From Bacillota bacterium (GTDB lineage: Bacteria; Bacillota; Clostridia; Christensenellales; UMGS416): a stretch of 39,259 bases of DNA. Made by a program: the position numbers and the translations under genes. The stretch is from assembly GCA_023422005.1 (NCBI GenBank), contig JAEZSC010000130.1, forward strand, positions 1 to 39,259. The letters are read 5' to 3'. Shown piece after piece: positions 23,374 to 31,466 of this stretch. Below the pieces are notes generated by a model. That model saw nothing but the letters and a program-made list of their open reading frames with translations. It did not search any database and was not told the DNA's origin. Within the stretch, counting starts at the first letter, position 1; each line of letters begins with the position of its first letter.

Positions 23374-23957
23374 CGAAGAGTTCCCCTTTCTGATTTAAAA
23401 AGTTCTTTGCCGTAGGTGTTTTCCAGCACGTTGCCCATGATCGGAATGTCGGTGATGACGCTGCTCTGCAGGCACAGCCCGCTCTCCAGAATCAGCGCGT
23501 GTATCCAGCGAATCTTGTGCGCTTCCTTCAGCGGTTCCCGGAAGACCAATTGCCCGCCGCCCTTCAACCGGCCGGCCAGCGCCGGGACGATGCGCTGCAG
23601 ATCGTCGCAGGGAATGTCGTGCAGCGCCAGGTGGCAGTAAGCCAGATCAAAGCACCCGCCAGGCAGCGGGAATTCGTACAGTTTGCCCAGCCAAAAGGAC
23701 ACGTTGGCGTGCCGGCGGAGCGTCTTGCGGCACGCGGCCAGCCACCGCCCGGAGACATCCACGCAGGTCAGGCTCCCGCGCGGCAGCCTGCGCGCCGCGT
23801 AATAGGCCACTGCTCCCATGCCGCACCCGAAATCCAGCACGGCTTCTGCGCCCTCCAGCGGCAGCCGGTCGGCAAAGCTCTTGCAGACGTCCTTGCCGTA
23901 GAGGCGAAACAACATCTGTGTCAGCAAGACTTCGCAGCGTGACGGTTCCTGGCTCAT
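23370..23957 (-). CDS. Class I SAM-dependent methyltransferase
   Basis: 195 residues of the Rossmann methyltransferase fold. AdoMet-binding motif I is VLDFGCGMGAVAYYAARR, the acidic loop is LTCVDVSGRWL, and FDLAYCHLALHDIP is the motif IV region. The acceptor is not evident; the type resembles UbiE-like small methylases. GGAGG lies 7 bases before the ATG. It leads a three-gene unit with the hydrolase and the small lipoprotein. Confidence 0.85.
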   Translation of the reverse strand: MSQEPSRCEVLLTQMLFRLYGKDVCKSFADRLPLEGAEAVLDFGCGMGAVAYYAARRLPRGSLTCVDVSGRWLAACRKTLRRHANVSFWLGKLYEFPLPGGCFDLAYCHLALHDIPCDDLQRIVPALAGRLKGGGQLVFREPLKEAHKIRWIHALILESGLCLQSSVITDIPIMGNVLENTYGKELFKSERGTLR

Positions 23958-23969
23958 TCCGATCCCTCC

Positions 23970-24032
23970 TTTTATAAAATAAGCCGGATTTCCTGTTCAC
24001 CCGCATTCTAGCGGATGAACCTGAAATCCGGC
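23970..24032 (-). terminator. Terminator of the two-component operon
   Basis: Long hairpin: GCCGGATTTC (23983-23992) with GAAATCCGGC (24023-24032), continued by GTTC/GAAC and CCGC/GCGG with small internal loops. On the minus strand it is followed by a T-rich run, 22 bases after the kinase stop. Confidence 0.8.
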
Positions 24033-24054
24033 CCGGACTTATCTTAAGTACAGC

Positions 24055-25461
24055 TTAAACCTTGGGAAGGATGATCCGGAACAGGCAGCCCCGGTGCGTG
24101 TCCGCGAGCAGAGCCAGGCTTCCGCCGTGGGCCTGCACGATCCGCTGGGCGATGGAAAGGCCCAAGCCGGTGCCGCCGGTCTGGGAATTGCGGGCATTGT
24201 CCGCCCGCACGAAGGGCAGAAAAATGTCCTTGGCCAGTTCCGGCGGTATGCCCACGCCATCGTCCTGGAACAGTATGACGATGGCATCGGCCTCCTCCGA
24301 CAGCCGCACCGAGACCGCGGTTCCCTTGGGGTTGTAGCGGGTGGCGTTGTCCGAGAGGTTGTGCAGCACACGGCTCATTTGCTCCGCGTCGATCATCGCA
24401 TAAGCCGGCTGGTCGGGAATGTCGAACTCATAGGCAAAGCCGGCATGCTCAAGCGCCGGCAGCAGCTCGCCGCAGACCTGCCGCAGGTATTCGCACGCAT
24501 CGGTTCTGCGGGGCTTCAGCGTGAATTCCGGGCTGTCCAGCTTGGAGAGCTCGAACAGCCCCATCAGCAGCCGGTTGGCCCGCTGGGCGTTTTTCAGTAT
24601 GACGCTGACATAGGAGGCCACTTCTTCGCCCAGCTGCTCCGCCCTTTTCAGGCACAGCTCCGCGTAGCCGGTGATGCTGGCCAGCGGGTTTTTCAGGTCG
24701 TGGGACACATCCAGTATCAACCGTTTGCGGTCGTCGTCGGCCTGCTTTCGCAGGGCGGTCTCGCGCTCGATGCGCTCGGCCATGTCGTTGAAGGTGTCCT
24801 GCAGCTCGGCGAACTCGTTTTTCAGGCGCAGGTTCACCCTGGCGGAGTAGTCGCCCTCCCGCAGCCGGCGCGCGCCTTCGCACAGCTTGCGCAGCGGCGT
24901 CGTGATTCGCACCGAGGTGACCCTGGAGAAGACCACGGCGAACAGCGCCAACAGTAGCAGGTAGAAACCAATGCCGGCGGCAAACGCGCCCGCCACGGTC
25001 CCCATGTCACGGGAGGCGGCGCTGCGGTTGTATGCCAGGTCTACGTCCAGACGGATCGAGGTCGGAAACGTGACCACCAGCCAGAAGTGCGCTCTGGGGT
25101 TATATACAACGTCGATGTGGTAGGGCAGGCCAACGGCTTGGCTGCCGGTCAAAAAGTCGGTGAATTCGCCCGCGGTGAGCTGCGTTTTGCCGATGATGTC
25201 CAGCCCGTGGGAAGAAACCACCCGGTATTGAGCGTCGATGACCTGCACACCGCCGCCGTTTTCCACGACCGGCGCGGCGTCGATGCCGGCGATGTCGTCC
25301 CGCATCAGCGAGTTGGCGGGATATACGTTCTTCATCAGGTTGCGGGAAATCGCAGGGCTCACAAAGGACAGAAACAAAAAGGCCAATGCCGCCGCCAGCA
25401 GCGACAGCAGGAAGACGGTCAGGTAGTTGAGCAGAAACTGGCTGGAAAGCCTACGCTTCAT
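24055..25461 (-). CDS. Sensor histidine kinase
   Basis: 468 residues. Helix 1 (about 9-33), an outer sensor region (34-155), helix 2 (about 157-180), HAMP (about 178-232), HisKA with the phospho-acceptor H254 in DVSHDLKNPLASI, and the HATPase domain with N box NLSDNATRYN, G1 DDGVGIP and G2 GGTGLGLSIA. Organisation is that of the OmpR-linked HPK1 kinases. Its start overlaps the response regulator stop by 4 bases. The signal is not evident; the outer region does not match a domain I can name. Confidence 0.95.
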   Translation of the reverse strand: MKRRLSSQFLLNYLTVFLLSLLAAALAFLFLSFVSPAISRNLMKNVYPANSLMRDDIAGIDAAPVVENGGGVQVIDAQYRVVSSHGLDIIGKTQLTAGEFTDFLTGSQAVGLPYHIDVVYNPRAHFWLVVTFPTSIRLDVDLAYNRSAASRDMGTVAGAFAAGIGFYLLLLALFAVVFSRVTSVRITTPLRKLCEGARRLREGDYSARVNLRLKNEFAELQDTFNDMAERIERETALRKQADDDRKRLILDVSHDLKNPLASITGYAELCLKRAEQLGEEVASYVSVILKNAQRANRLLMGLFELSKLDSPEFTLKPRRTDACEYLRQVCGELLPALEHAGFAYEFDIPDQPAYAMIDAEQMSRVLHNLSDNATRYNPKGTAVSVRLSEEADAIVILFQDDGVGIPPELAKDIFLPFVRADNARNSQTGGTGLGLSIAQRIVQAHGGSLALLADTHRGCLFRIILPKV

Positions 25462-26159
25462 TGGCCGTCCTCCGTCCGGTGCAGCTTATAGCCCAGGCCC
25501 CGTATGGTCTTGATATATGTGGGTTTCTGCGGGTCCGGCTCTATCTTGTTGCGCAGGTGGCTGATGTGCACCATGATCGTGTTGTCGTCGTAGTAGTAAT
25601 CCTCTTCCCACACGGCGTTGTACAGCTGTTTCTTTGTAAAGACCCTCTCGGGGTTCTCCAGAAAGTACTGCAGCAGCTTATACTCCTTGGCGTTGAGCTC
25701 AATGGGCCGGTCGTCCACATAGGCACAACAGCGCTCCCGGTCCACGCGCAGGCCGCCATACCGCAGCGGTGCGGCCTCGCGCTGAGCCGTTCCCAGATAC
25801 TCGTGGCTCCTGCGCAGCTGGGCGGCCACCCGGGCCATCAGCTCGTTCATGGAGAAGGGCTTGGCCAGATAGTCGTCGGCGCCCAGGCCCAGGCCCAGCA
25901 CCTTGTCCATGTCGCCGGTTCTGGCTGTCAGAAAGATGACGGGTATCGTGCTGGTCTCCCGTATCTTGCGCAGCAGGTTGAAGCCGTCCAGCCGGGGCAT
26001 CATCACGTCCAGTATGGCCAGGTGCACGGTTTCGCTCTTCAGCAGCTCCAGGGCCTGCACGCCGTCGCCGGCGGGCAGCACCCGGTGGCCCTCGCCCTCC
26101 AGGCTGATTTGCAGCAGGCTGCGAATGTCCGCTTCGTCTTCCGCTACCAGTATGTTCAT
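25458..26159 (-). CDS. OmpR/PhoB-family response regulator
   Basis: 233 residues. Receiver domain 1-118 with the acidic pocket EDE (7-9), phospho-acceptor D51 in LDVMMP, T78 and K100, then a winged-helix Trans_reg_C domain with LNAKEYKLLQYFLENPERVFTKKQL and TYIKTIRGLGYKL. It is the partner of the histidine kinase at 24055. Targets are not evident from the sequence; the neighbouring lipoproteins and hydrolase operons are candidates by position only. Confidence 0.96.
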   Translation of the reverse strand: MNILVAEDEADIRSLLQISLEGEGHRVLPAGDGVQALELLKSETVHLAILDVMMPRLDGFNLLRKIRETSTIPVIFLTARTGDMDKVLGLGLGADDYLAKPFSMNELMARVAAQLRRSHEYLGTAQREAAPLRYGGLRVDRERCCAYVDDRPIELNAKEYKLLQYFLENPERVFTKKQLYNAVWEEDYYYDDNTIMVHISHLRNKIEPDPQKPTYIKTIRGLGYKLHRTEDGQ

Positions 26160-26224
26160 GCCAGCGCTCCGAAAGGCCCGGCGGTGGCGCGGGCCGTTGT
26201 TTATTGCGGTATATCCGCAGCATC

Positions 26225-26233
26225 AGTATAGCA
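26225..26233 (-). promoter_or_regulatory. Extended -10 promoter of the two-component operon
   Basis: TGCTATACT on the minus strand (TATACT at 26230-26225), about 66 bases upstream of the response regulator ATG. The -35 region is poor. The rest of 26160-26363 holds only the terminator described next. Confidence 0.45.
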
Positions 26234-26323
26234 TAGATGGGGTTGGATGGAATTTGCCGGCGGGGGATTTAAGATGGATTTAAGGGTACATTGCGATGCT
26301 GTCAGTGGATTGCGGCGCCAAAG

Positions 26324-26349
26324 GGCCGGCCGGGATGTCCCGGCCGGCC
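26324..26349 (-). terminator. Terminator-like hairpin after the lipoprotein pair
   Basis: A perfect 12-bp GC-rich inverted repeat (26324-26335 with 26338-26349), 14 bases after the stop at 26364; the following T-run on the minus strand is short (CTTTGG). Confidence 0.6.
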
Positions 26350-26363
26350 ACAGAGTGCCGGTA

Positions 26364-27473
26364 TCACTCCAGCAGCGCCAGTGACGCAATCCAGGATTCG
26401 ATCCGTTCGCTGTAATCAGCAAAATTATCCGCTGGCGTAGAGGTATGAAAGCGATAATCCATCGAATCTGTTTGTATATAGAGATCCACGTTCGTCCGGG
26501 TGTCCTCGTTTGCGCCGGTGGTGTAGGTTGCCCGCCATGCGGGGTAAGTCAGCAGTGTGGAAACGGCGGTATCCTTTTTGATTTCCATGGGCACGACCGC
26601 ACTGTCGCCGAGCGCCAAAATGTGCGCGGTGATGCTGTGCTTGTCGGAATCCACTCTTTCCACGCCCTCCAGCACAATGCTGACCGTGCCGTCATACAGC
26701 AGCTCCTTTCGGTAGGTGCCATCTTTCCGGAACACCGAGCTGACTTCTTTCAGTTTGTCGGTCAGCGCCAAGGCTTCCAGCGTTAAGACGCCGGCGTTCT
26801 GGGCGGCGGCATCCGTCAATTGCGCATACAACTCGGACTCGCTCATGTTGGCGTTGTCGCTGCACCAGGTGTACTGTATCCCCTTAACCGCGACCGAAAG
26901 CATATAGTACTCATACAAGCCGATCACATGCTGGATGGTTGCGTCATATTGCGTCTCGAGGATTTCCCGCGTTTCCGCGCTCAGCGCAGCGTAGGAACCG
27001 CTGATATGAAATGGCTTTGAGCCGGTCGGCAGCAGGATGCCGAGCACGCGGTCGTCGGGAGCTTCGGTGCAGTAATAGGGCGCCGCGTCGTCAGCCATCG
27101 GCTGGGCATCGTAAAACACCATGGCCCCATTCAGCAGTGCATAGGTGCAGGGGAACCCGCCGAGCAGATAGGCTGTCTCGTTGTAATCGCTGATATCACC
27201 ATAAGGGTTTGGTTCGCCCTTGCCGCACAGGGCGGTCACGTCTTCACGGGTCATCTCCAAAAGGGAGCTCAAGTCCGCATCGATGCTCATGGCGCTGGCT
27301 GTGGCGCTGGCGGATGGAGTGGGTACAGGCGTGGCCGTGGGCGAGGGCGTCGCCGCAATCGTCGGCGCAACCGTTGTTGCGGCCGCCGTTGAGATGGGGG
27401 TTGCGGCGGTGGGCGTGCAGCCGGCGGCCAGCAGAAGCGTTACGGCCAGAAGCAGCGTCAGATGCTTTTTCAT
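26364..27473 (-). CDS. Lipoprotein of unknown function with Thr/Pro/Ala linker
   Basis: 369 residues. Signal peptide MKKHLTLLLAVTLLLAAGC with lipidated Cys 19, then a Thr/Pro/Ser/Ala-rich spacer to about residue 62, then a folded domain of about 300 residues. Near its start it reads LLEMTREDVTALCGKGEPNPYG, like the short alpha/beta motif seen in BLIP/SmpA-type or DUF4309-like repeats, but I am not certain. No catalytic motif is seen. It starts 43 bases after the transglutaminase lipoprotein and shares its linker style, so the two are likely one operon acting at the cell surface. Confidence 0.75.
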   Translation of the reverse strand: MKKHLTLLLAVTLLLAAGCTPTAATPISTAAATTVAPTIAATPSPTATPVPTPSASATASAMSIDADLSSLLEMTREDVTALCGKGEPNPYGDISDYNETAYLLGGFPCTYALLNGAMVFYDAQPMADDAAPYYCTEAPDDRVLGILLPTGSKPFHISGSYAALSAETREILETQYDATIQHVIGLYEYYMLSVAVKGIQYTWCSDNANMSESELYAQLTDAAAQNAGVLTLEALALTDKLKEVSSVFRKDGTYRKELLYDGTVSIVLEGVERVDSDKHSITAHILALGDSAVVPMEIKKDTAVSTLLTYPAWRATYTTGANEDTRTNVDLYIQTDSMDYRFHTSTPADNFADYSERIESWIASLALLE

Positions 27474-27516
27474 GGGCGGTGGCGTCCTTTCTATGGATAC
27501 AGTTTTGAAAGTTGTT

Positions 27517-28593
27517 TCATGGTTCTGCTACGAGACGGTAAGCGACGGTATCAAAGCTCCCATAGGGCTGCAGGCTTTCTTCGGTATAAAGCAGCACGCG
27601 GTGGTTTGCGCTGTCGATCTGCCAGCGCGTACACGCGCTGAGGTCCTCAAAACAGGGATTTTCGCAGGAGGGAGCGGGGGCGCACCAATCGTTGATACCG
27701 GTTGTGATGGGGTCAAGAGCGCCGGACTGCAGGCGCTGCGCATCGGTCATGCCGAAGTACTGCAGGCCGGCACCCTGCGTGGTGCCGTTTTCAAAGGTGG
27801 TATCCATATGAAACCAGGCGTTGTCGAGCCGGACGATATTCCATTCATGGGCGGTATCGTTTGTCATGAAGGCGCTGCCCGAAAGGGAATCCATATCCAT
27901 CTGCAGCAAGAGAAAACGATAAACGCCCGCGTAACTTTGGCAGATGCCGTGGCCATCCATGAGGGCATGATACGGCGTTACATCGTTGCCATCGGTATAC
28001 GTGATGTTCTGGGCCGTCCATCGATAAAGCGCCAGCGCGCGCTCACAGTCGTTATACGATGGCTTGGCCGTTGAGCGGATAACGGCTTCCACGCGAGTTT
28101 GAAAGGCTTGTATGCACGCCTCATGCTCCGCCGCATCATAAACATAGCGAAGCGACACAGTGGTTCCTTTTTGGTCGATCGTATAATCGCTCAGCAGCAC
28201 ACTCAGGGGAAACTCGGCATACAAGCACGACAGGGCGGCGCTCGCTGCGCCTTTGCCCAGCAGAACTTTCTCCTTGTGCTGCATCAGGGCGTCCACAAGC
28301 AGCTTGTAATCCTGCATCTTATCGCCCAGATAGGCTTTGGCATCCGATGGCAGCGCATAAGGGTTGAATGCATACAGCAATTCCGGCTCAGGGCTGGGCG
28401 TGGGTTTAATCGTGGGTACGGGCGCTACTGTCGGTGCGGCTGTCACAGCCTGCGCGCTCGCTCCAGCGGGGGATGCGATCGGCAACGGCGTCGCAGGCAA
28501 GGCGCTCTGCGCGGCTGGGCGGGCTGAATCGCAGCCAGCCAATCCAAGCAGGATGGCCAACAACGCAGTGGCTGTACGCAAACATGGCTTCAT
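27517..28593 (-). CDS. Transglutaminase-like lipoprotein
   Basis: 358 residues from MKPCLRTATALL. Lipobox LAGC with Cys 21, Ala/Thr/Pro-rich linker to about 70, then a transglutaminase/papain-like domain. The triad is visible as C218 (GHGICQSYAG), H249 (DTAHEWNIV) and D264 (HMDTTF). Such surface proteins act as proteases or cross-linkers in cell-wall contexts. The ATG at 28593 has AGGAG 9 bases upstream; the GTG/ATG extension to 28611 is not needed. Divergent from the LuxR regulator at 28826, with a palindrome abutting this gene's promoter. Confidence 0.88.
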   Translation of the reverse strand: MKPCLRTATALLAILLGLAGCDSARPAAQSALPATPLPIASPAGASAQAVTAAPTVAPVPTIKPTPSPEPELLYAFNPYALPSDAKAYLGDKMQDYKLLVDALMQHKEKVLLGKGAASAALSCLYAEFPLSVLLSDYTIDQKGTTVSLRYVYDAAEHEACIQAFQTRVEAVIRSTAKPSYNDCERALALYRWTAQNITYTDGNDVTPYHALMDGHGICQSYAGVYRFLLLQMDMDSLSGSAFMTNDTAHEWNIVRLDNAWFHMDTTFENGTTQGAGLQYFGMTDAQRLQSGALDPITTGINDWCAPAPSCENPCFEDLSACTRWQIDSANHRVLLYTEESLQPYGSFDTVAYRLVAEP

Positions 28594-28650
28594 CCGTCCA
28601 CACTCCTGCAATCTGCGCTATGCGCAGCGCCTCTTGAGACCAATTACGTG

Positions 28651-28656
28651 ATTATA
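28651..28656 (-). promoter_or_regulatory. -10 box of the lipoprotein operon
   Basis: Perfect TATAAT on the minus strand, 57 bases before the ATG at 28593. The -35 position (28674-28679, TAGGAA) is poor and touches the palindrome at 28679, as expected for an activator-dependent promoter. Confidence 0.55.
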
Positions 28657-28678
28657 GAGCGGTTTTAAAGCGCTTCCT

Positions 28679-28695
28679 ATCACCCAAAGGGTGAT
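28679..28695. promoter_or_regulatory. Palindromic operator in the divergent LuxR/lipoprotein region
   Basis: ATCACCC-AAA-GGGTGAT, a perfect 7-3-7 inverted repeat. Its centre (28687) is about 43 bases before the predicted start of the lipoprotein transcript, the position of a classical lux box at activated promoters, and 52 bases lie between it and the LuxR gene's -35 box. Confidence 0.6.
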
Positions 28696-28746
28696 CTTTG
28701 GACGATGTTTTGTGGTAGACCGATGATGCTCCAATTCAATCTCGCC

Positions 28747-28775
28747 TTGGCATTTGTTTAGCGAAGAAGTATGAT
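28747..28775 (+). promoter_or_regulatory. Promoter of the LuxR/MalT-like gene
   Basis: TTGGCA (28747-28752), 17-base spacer, TATGAT (28770-28775); 50 bases to the ATG at 28826. Confidence 0.6.
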
Positions 28776-28825
28776 GCATTCATAAGCCCAATCGCGAATG
28801 CGAGATCGGCTGTGAGGGGATCGGA

Positions 28826-31303
28826 ATGCCTATGCGAAAAGCAGCAAACGCGAAACCGATTTATTTACAGGACAGGCTGCTGGCACAGTTGAAACGGGTG
28901 CTGGAGTATCCCTGCACCTTCGTGGAAGCGCCGATGGGCTATGGCAAAACCACGGCTGTTCGAGAATACCTGAAAGAGACTGCGGCCCAGGTGCTGTGGC
29001 AAAGGGTTTATGACAGTTCCATTACGGGGTTCTGGGTTGCGTTTTGCCGCCTGTTCCGTGAACTGGATGCGAACATCGCCGGCAATCTCCAGCGTCTTGG
29101 GTTCCCCAATGACAACGTCTCCATGCAAGAAGCGCTTGAGCTGTTGAATGCGCTTCCTATAACGAAGGAGACGGTGCTCGTGGTTGACGATTACCACCTG
29201 ATCAGCGGGCCTGAAACGAACAGCTTCTTTCGCTTCGTGATAACCCATGAAATCGAGCATTTTCATATTGTGCTGACGGCCCGCTATGCTGAGCTCATGA
29301 GCGTCGAGGAGCTGGCGCTCAAAGGCTATTTGTATCACATCACGAAGAGCGCCTTCGAGTTAATGCCCGAGGACATTATGCGATATTGTCGGATGTGCGG
29401 AGTCGACCCAAAAGAGGACGAAGTGGTTCGGCTTTATGCCGTCACCGAAGGCTGGATCAGCGCTTTGTATCTGCTGATGCTGAGCGCAAAGGAAACAGGC
29501 AGTTTTTCGGACGCGAAGAATATTTTCAAGCTTGTGGAAACGGCGATCTACCATCAGTTTTCTCAGACGGTTCAGCGTTTTCTTATATGTCTGTGTCTCT
29601 TTGACAGTTTCACGCTCGATCAGGCGATCTACATGTGGGGACAGGCAAACGCGGATACCCTGTTAACCGAGGTCTGCAGCAAGAACGCCTTTGTCGATTA
29701 TGATTCCGGAACCAGAACCTATCAGATACACAGCATTTTCACCCGTTTTTTGCGCGAGATCCTGGAAAAGGAACCGGCATCGAAGATTGCGCTCTATGAA
29801 AAGGCTGGGAACTGGTGCCTTGGAGCCGGTGAGTACTTCGCTGCCATGCGTTATTTTTTTGCAGCGGGAGATTTTGAGCGTCTTCTTCATGCGGCAGAGC
29901 TGGATAAAGGCAGCAGCTTTGGCAATGAGCAAAAGGATTTGATCATCCGTTACTTCGAGAGCTGCCCGCAGGAAACCAGGCGAAATAATCCCATCGCGCT
30001 GCTGGTCTACGCGATGGCCCTTATGACCTATAACGAGACGGCTTTGTTCACTGACACATGTGAAGAACTGGCGCGGATCGTGCAAAACGGCAGTCTTGAT
30101 GAGGACAGCGCCCATAGCCTGATGGGGGAGTTGGAGTTGCTTCGGAGCTTCGCGCACTACAACGACATCGCAGGAATGTCTGAGCACCACCAAAAGGCGT
30201 GCGCGCTGATGGGAGGGCCTTCGGTATTTATGGATACATCGGGCAACTGGACCTTCGGTTCGCCCTCTGTGCTCTATATGTTCTATAGAGAGAGCGGGAA
30301 GCTGGAAAACGAGGTGCGGCAAATCAAGGAGGCCATGCCTTACTATTACCGGTTGACCAACGGGCATGGCGCCGGCGCGGAGCACATCATGGAAGCCGAA
30401 TGGTATTTCAGCAAAGGAGACTTGGATAACGCCGAAATCGCTGTGCATCATGCGCATAGCCAGGCGGACGGCGCACACCAGCCCAATATCGTTGCATGCG
30501 CGCTGTTTTTACAGGCCAGATTGTCGCTGATGAAAGGGGAAGGCATCAGCGTCCCCGAGTTGTCCCGTCAAATACACGGGGAGATCGAGCGCAGAGAATC
30601 CTATGAATTGATACATACTGTCGATATCTGTATTGGGTACCTCTACTCCTGTCTTGGGCAAAAAGAAAAAATCCCCGAATGGTTGGCGCAGGGCAATTTT
30701 AGCTCCAGCCGCCTGATGTTCCCAGCCAGAGCTTTTTCCAACATGATATACGGCAGGGTGCTGTTGATTCGGGGCGAATATCTGAAATTGCTGGGTTTAT
30801 CCGGGCAGTTTGATGGGATCGCCTCAGTTTTCCCGAATGTTCTGCCTCAGATCTATACCGCCATTTATGTTGCGGCAGCCAACGAACGGGTTTGCCGCAG
30901 AGGTGAGGCGATCGTTGCCATCAAACGAGCGCTTGACATGGCGATGCCGGACAGGATGTATGTGCCTTTTGTGGAAAACTGCGATTATGTGATGACTCTG
31001 CTTGAGGAGGTCTGCAACCAGGGCGTGCACCAGGTGGATATTCTAAAAATCCTGAGGTTGTACAAGCCTTATAAAAAGGCCATGGAACAGATGAAGAAGG
31101 CGTTCTCCGTGCAAAGCAGGCCCAAACTGTCGGGTCGTGAGGCTGAAATCGCCCGGTTGGCGGCGGAAGGGTTTTCAAACAAGGAGATTGGTGAAAGGCT
31201 ATATATTTCGCAGAATACCGTGAAAACGCAGTTGAAAAAGGTCTTTGCGAAGCTGGATGTGAGCTCGCGGTTCCTTTTGGCGCAGCTTCTCAAAGAGTCA
31301 TGA
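28826..31303 (+). CDS. Large MalT-like ATP-binding LuxR regulator
   Basis: 825 residues of the LAL/MalT type. The STAND NTPase region has Walker A APMGYGKTT (35-43, K41) and Walker B VLVVDDYH (117-124), with the downstream HIVLTAR sensor. A long helical TPR-like middle part follows (about 330-750). The C-terminal GerE/LuxR helix-turn-helix is at about 768-825 (LSGREAEIARLAAEGFSNKEIG, YISQNTVKTQLKKVFAKL). GAGGGG precedes the ATG by 7 bases. It is divergent from the two lipoprotein genes and is their likely activator. The inducer is unknown. Confidence 0.93.
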   Translation: MPMRKAANAKPIYLQDRLLAQLKRVLEYPCTFVEAPMGYGKTTAVREYLKETAAQVLWQRVYDSSITGFWVAFCRLFRELDANIAGNLQRLGFPNDNVSMQEALELLNALPITKETVLVVDDYHLISGPETNSFFRFVITHEIEHFHIVLTARYAELMSVEELALKGYLYHITKSAFELMPEDIMRYCRMCGVDPKEDEVVRLYAVTEGWISALYLLMLSAKETGSFSDAKNIFKLVETAIYHQFSQTVQRFLICLCLFDSFTLDQAIYMWGQANADTLLTEVCSKNAFVDYDSGTRTYQIHSIFTRFLREILEKEPASKIALYEKAGNWCLGAGEYFAAMRYFFAAGDFERLLHAAELDKGSSFGNEQKDLIIRYFESCPQETRRNNPIALLVYAMALMTYNETALFTDTCEELARIVQNGSLDEDSAHSLMGELELLRSFAHYNDIAGMSEHHQKACALMGGPSVFMDTSGNWTFGSPSVLYMFYRESGKLENEVRQIKEAMPYYYRLTNGHGAGAEHIMEAEWYFSKGDLDNAEIAVHHAHSQADGAHQPNIVACALFLQARLSLMKGEGISVPELSRQIHGEIERRESYELIHTVDICIGYLYSCLGQKEKIPEWLAQGNFSSSRLMFPARAFSNMIYGRVLLIRGEYLKLLGLSGQFDGIASVFPNVLPQIYTAIYVAAANERVCRRGEAIVAIKRALDMAMPDRMYVPFVENCDYVMTLLEEVCNQGVHQVDILKILRLYKPYKKAMEQMKKAFSVQSRPKLSGREAEIARLAAEGFSNKEIGERLYISQNTVKTQLKKVFAKLDVSSRFLLAQLLKES

Positions 31304-31410
31304 AACAACCGCCTTGTTTATGCCATCCCCACGCACCATGGAGAGCGCGGAGCTCATTACATGAAAAGCGTGCCCGTGATGGCCGAGGTGCCAGCTGGCG
31401 GATTCCTGGG

Positions 31411-31455
31411 CGGAAAAATGAATCGCCGCCGATACGGGTACATCGGCGGCGATTC
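31411..31455 (-). terminator. Terminator of the Ig-repeat gene
   Basis: A perfect 14-bp stem (31420-31433 with 31442-31455), followed on the minus strand by CATTTTTCC, 12 bases after the stop at 31467. The 31304-31419 gap shows no gene. Confidence 0.85.
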
Positions 31456-31466
31456 AGAGTACTGCA

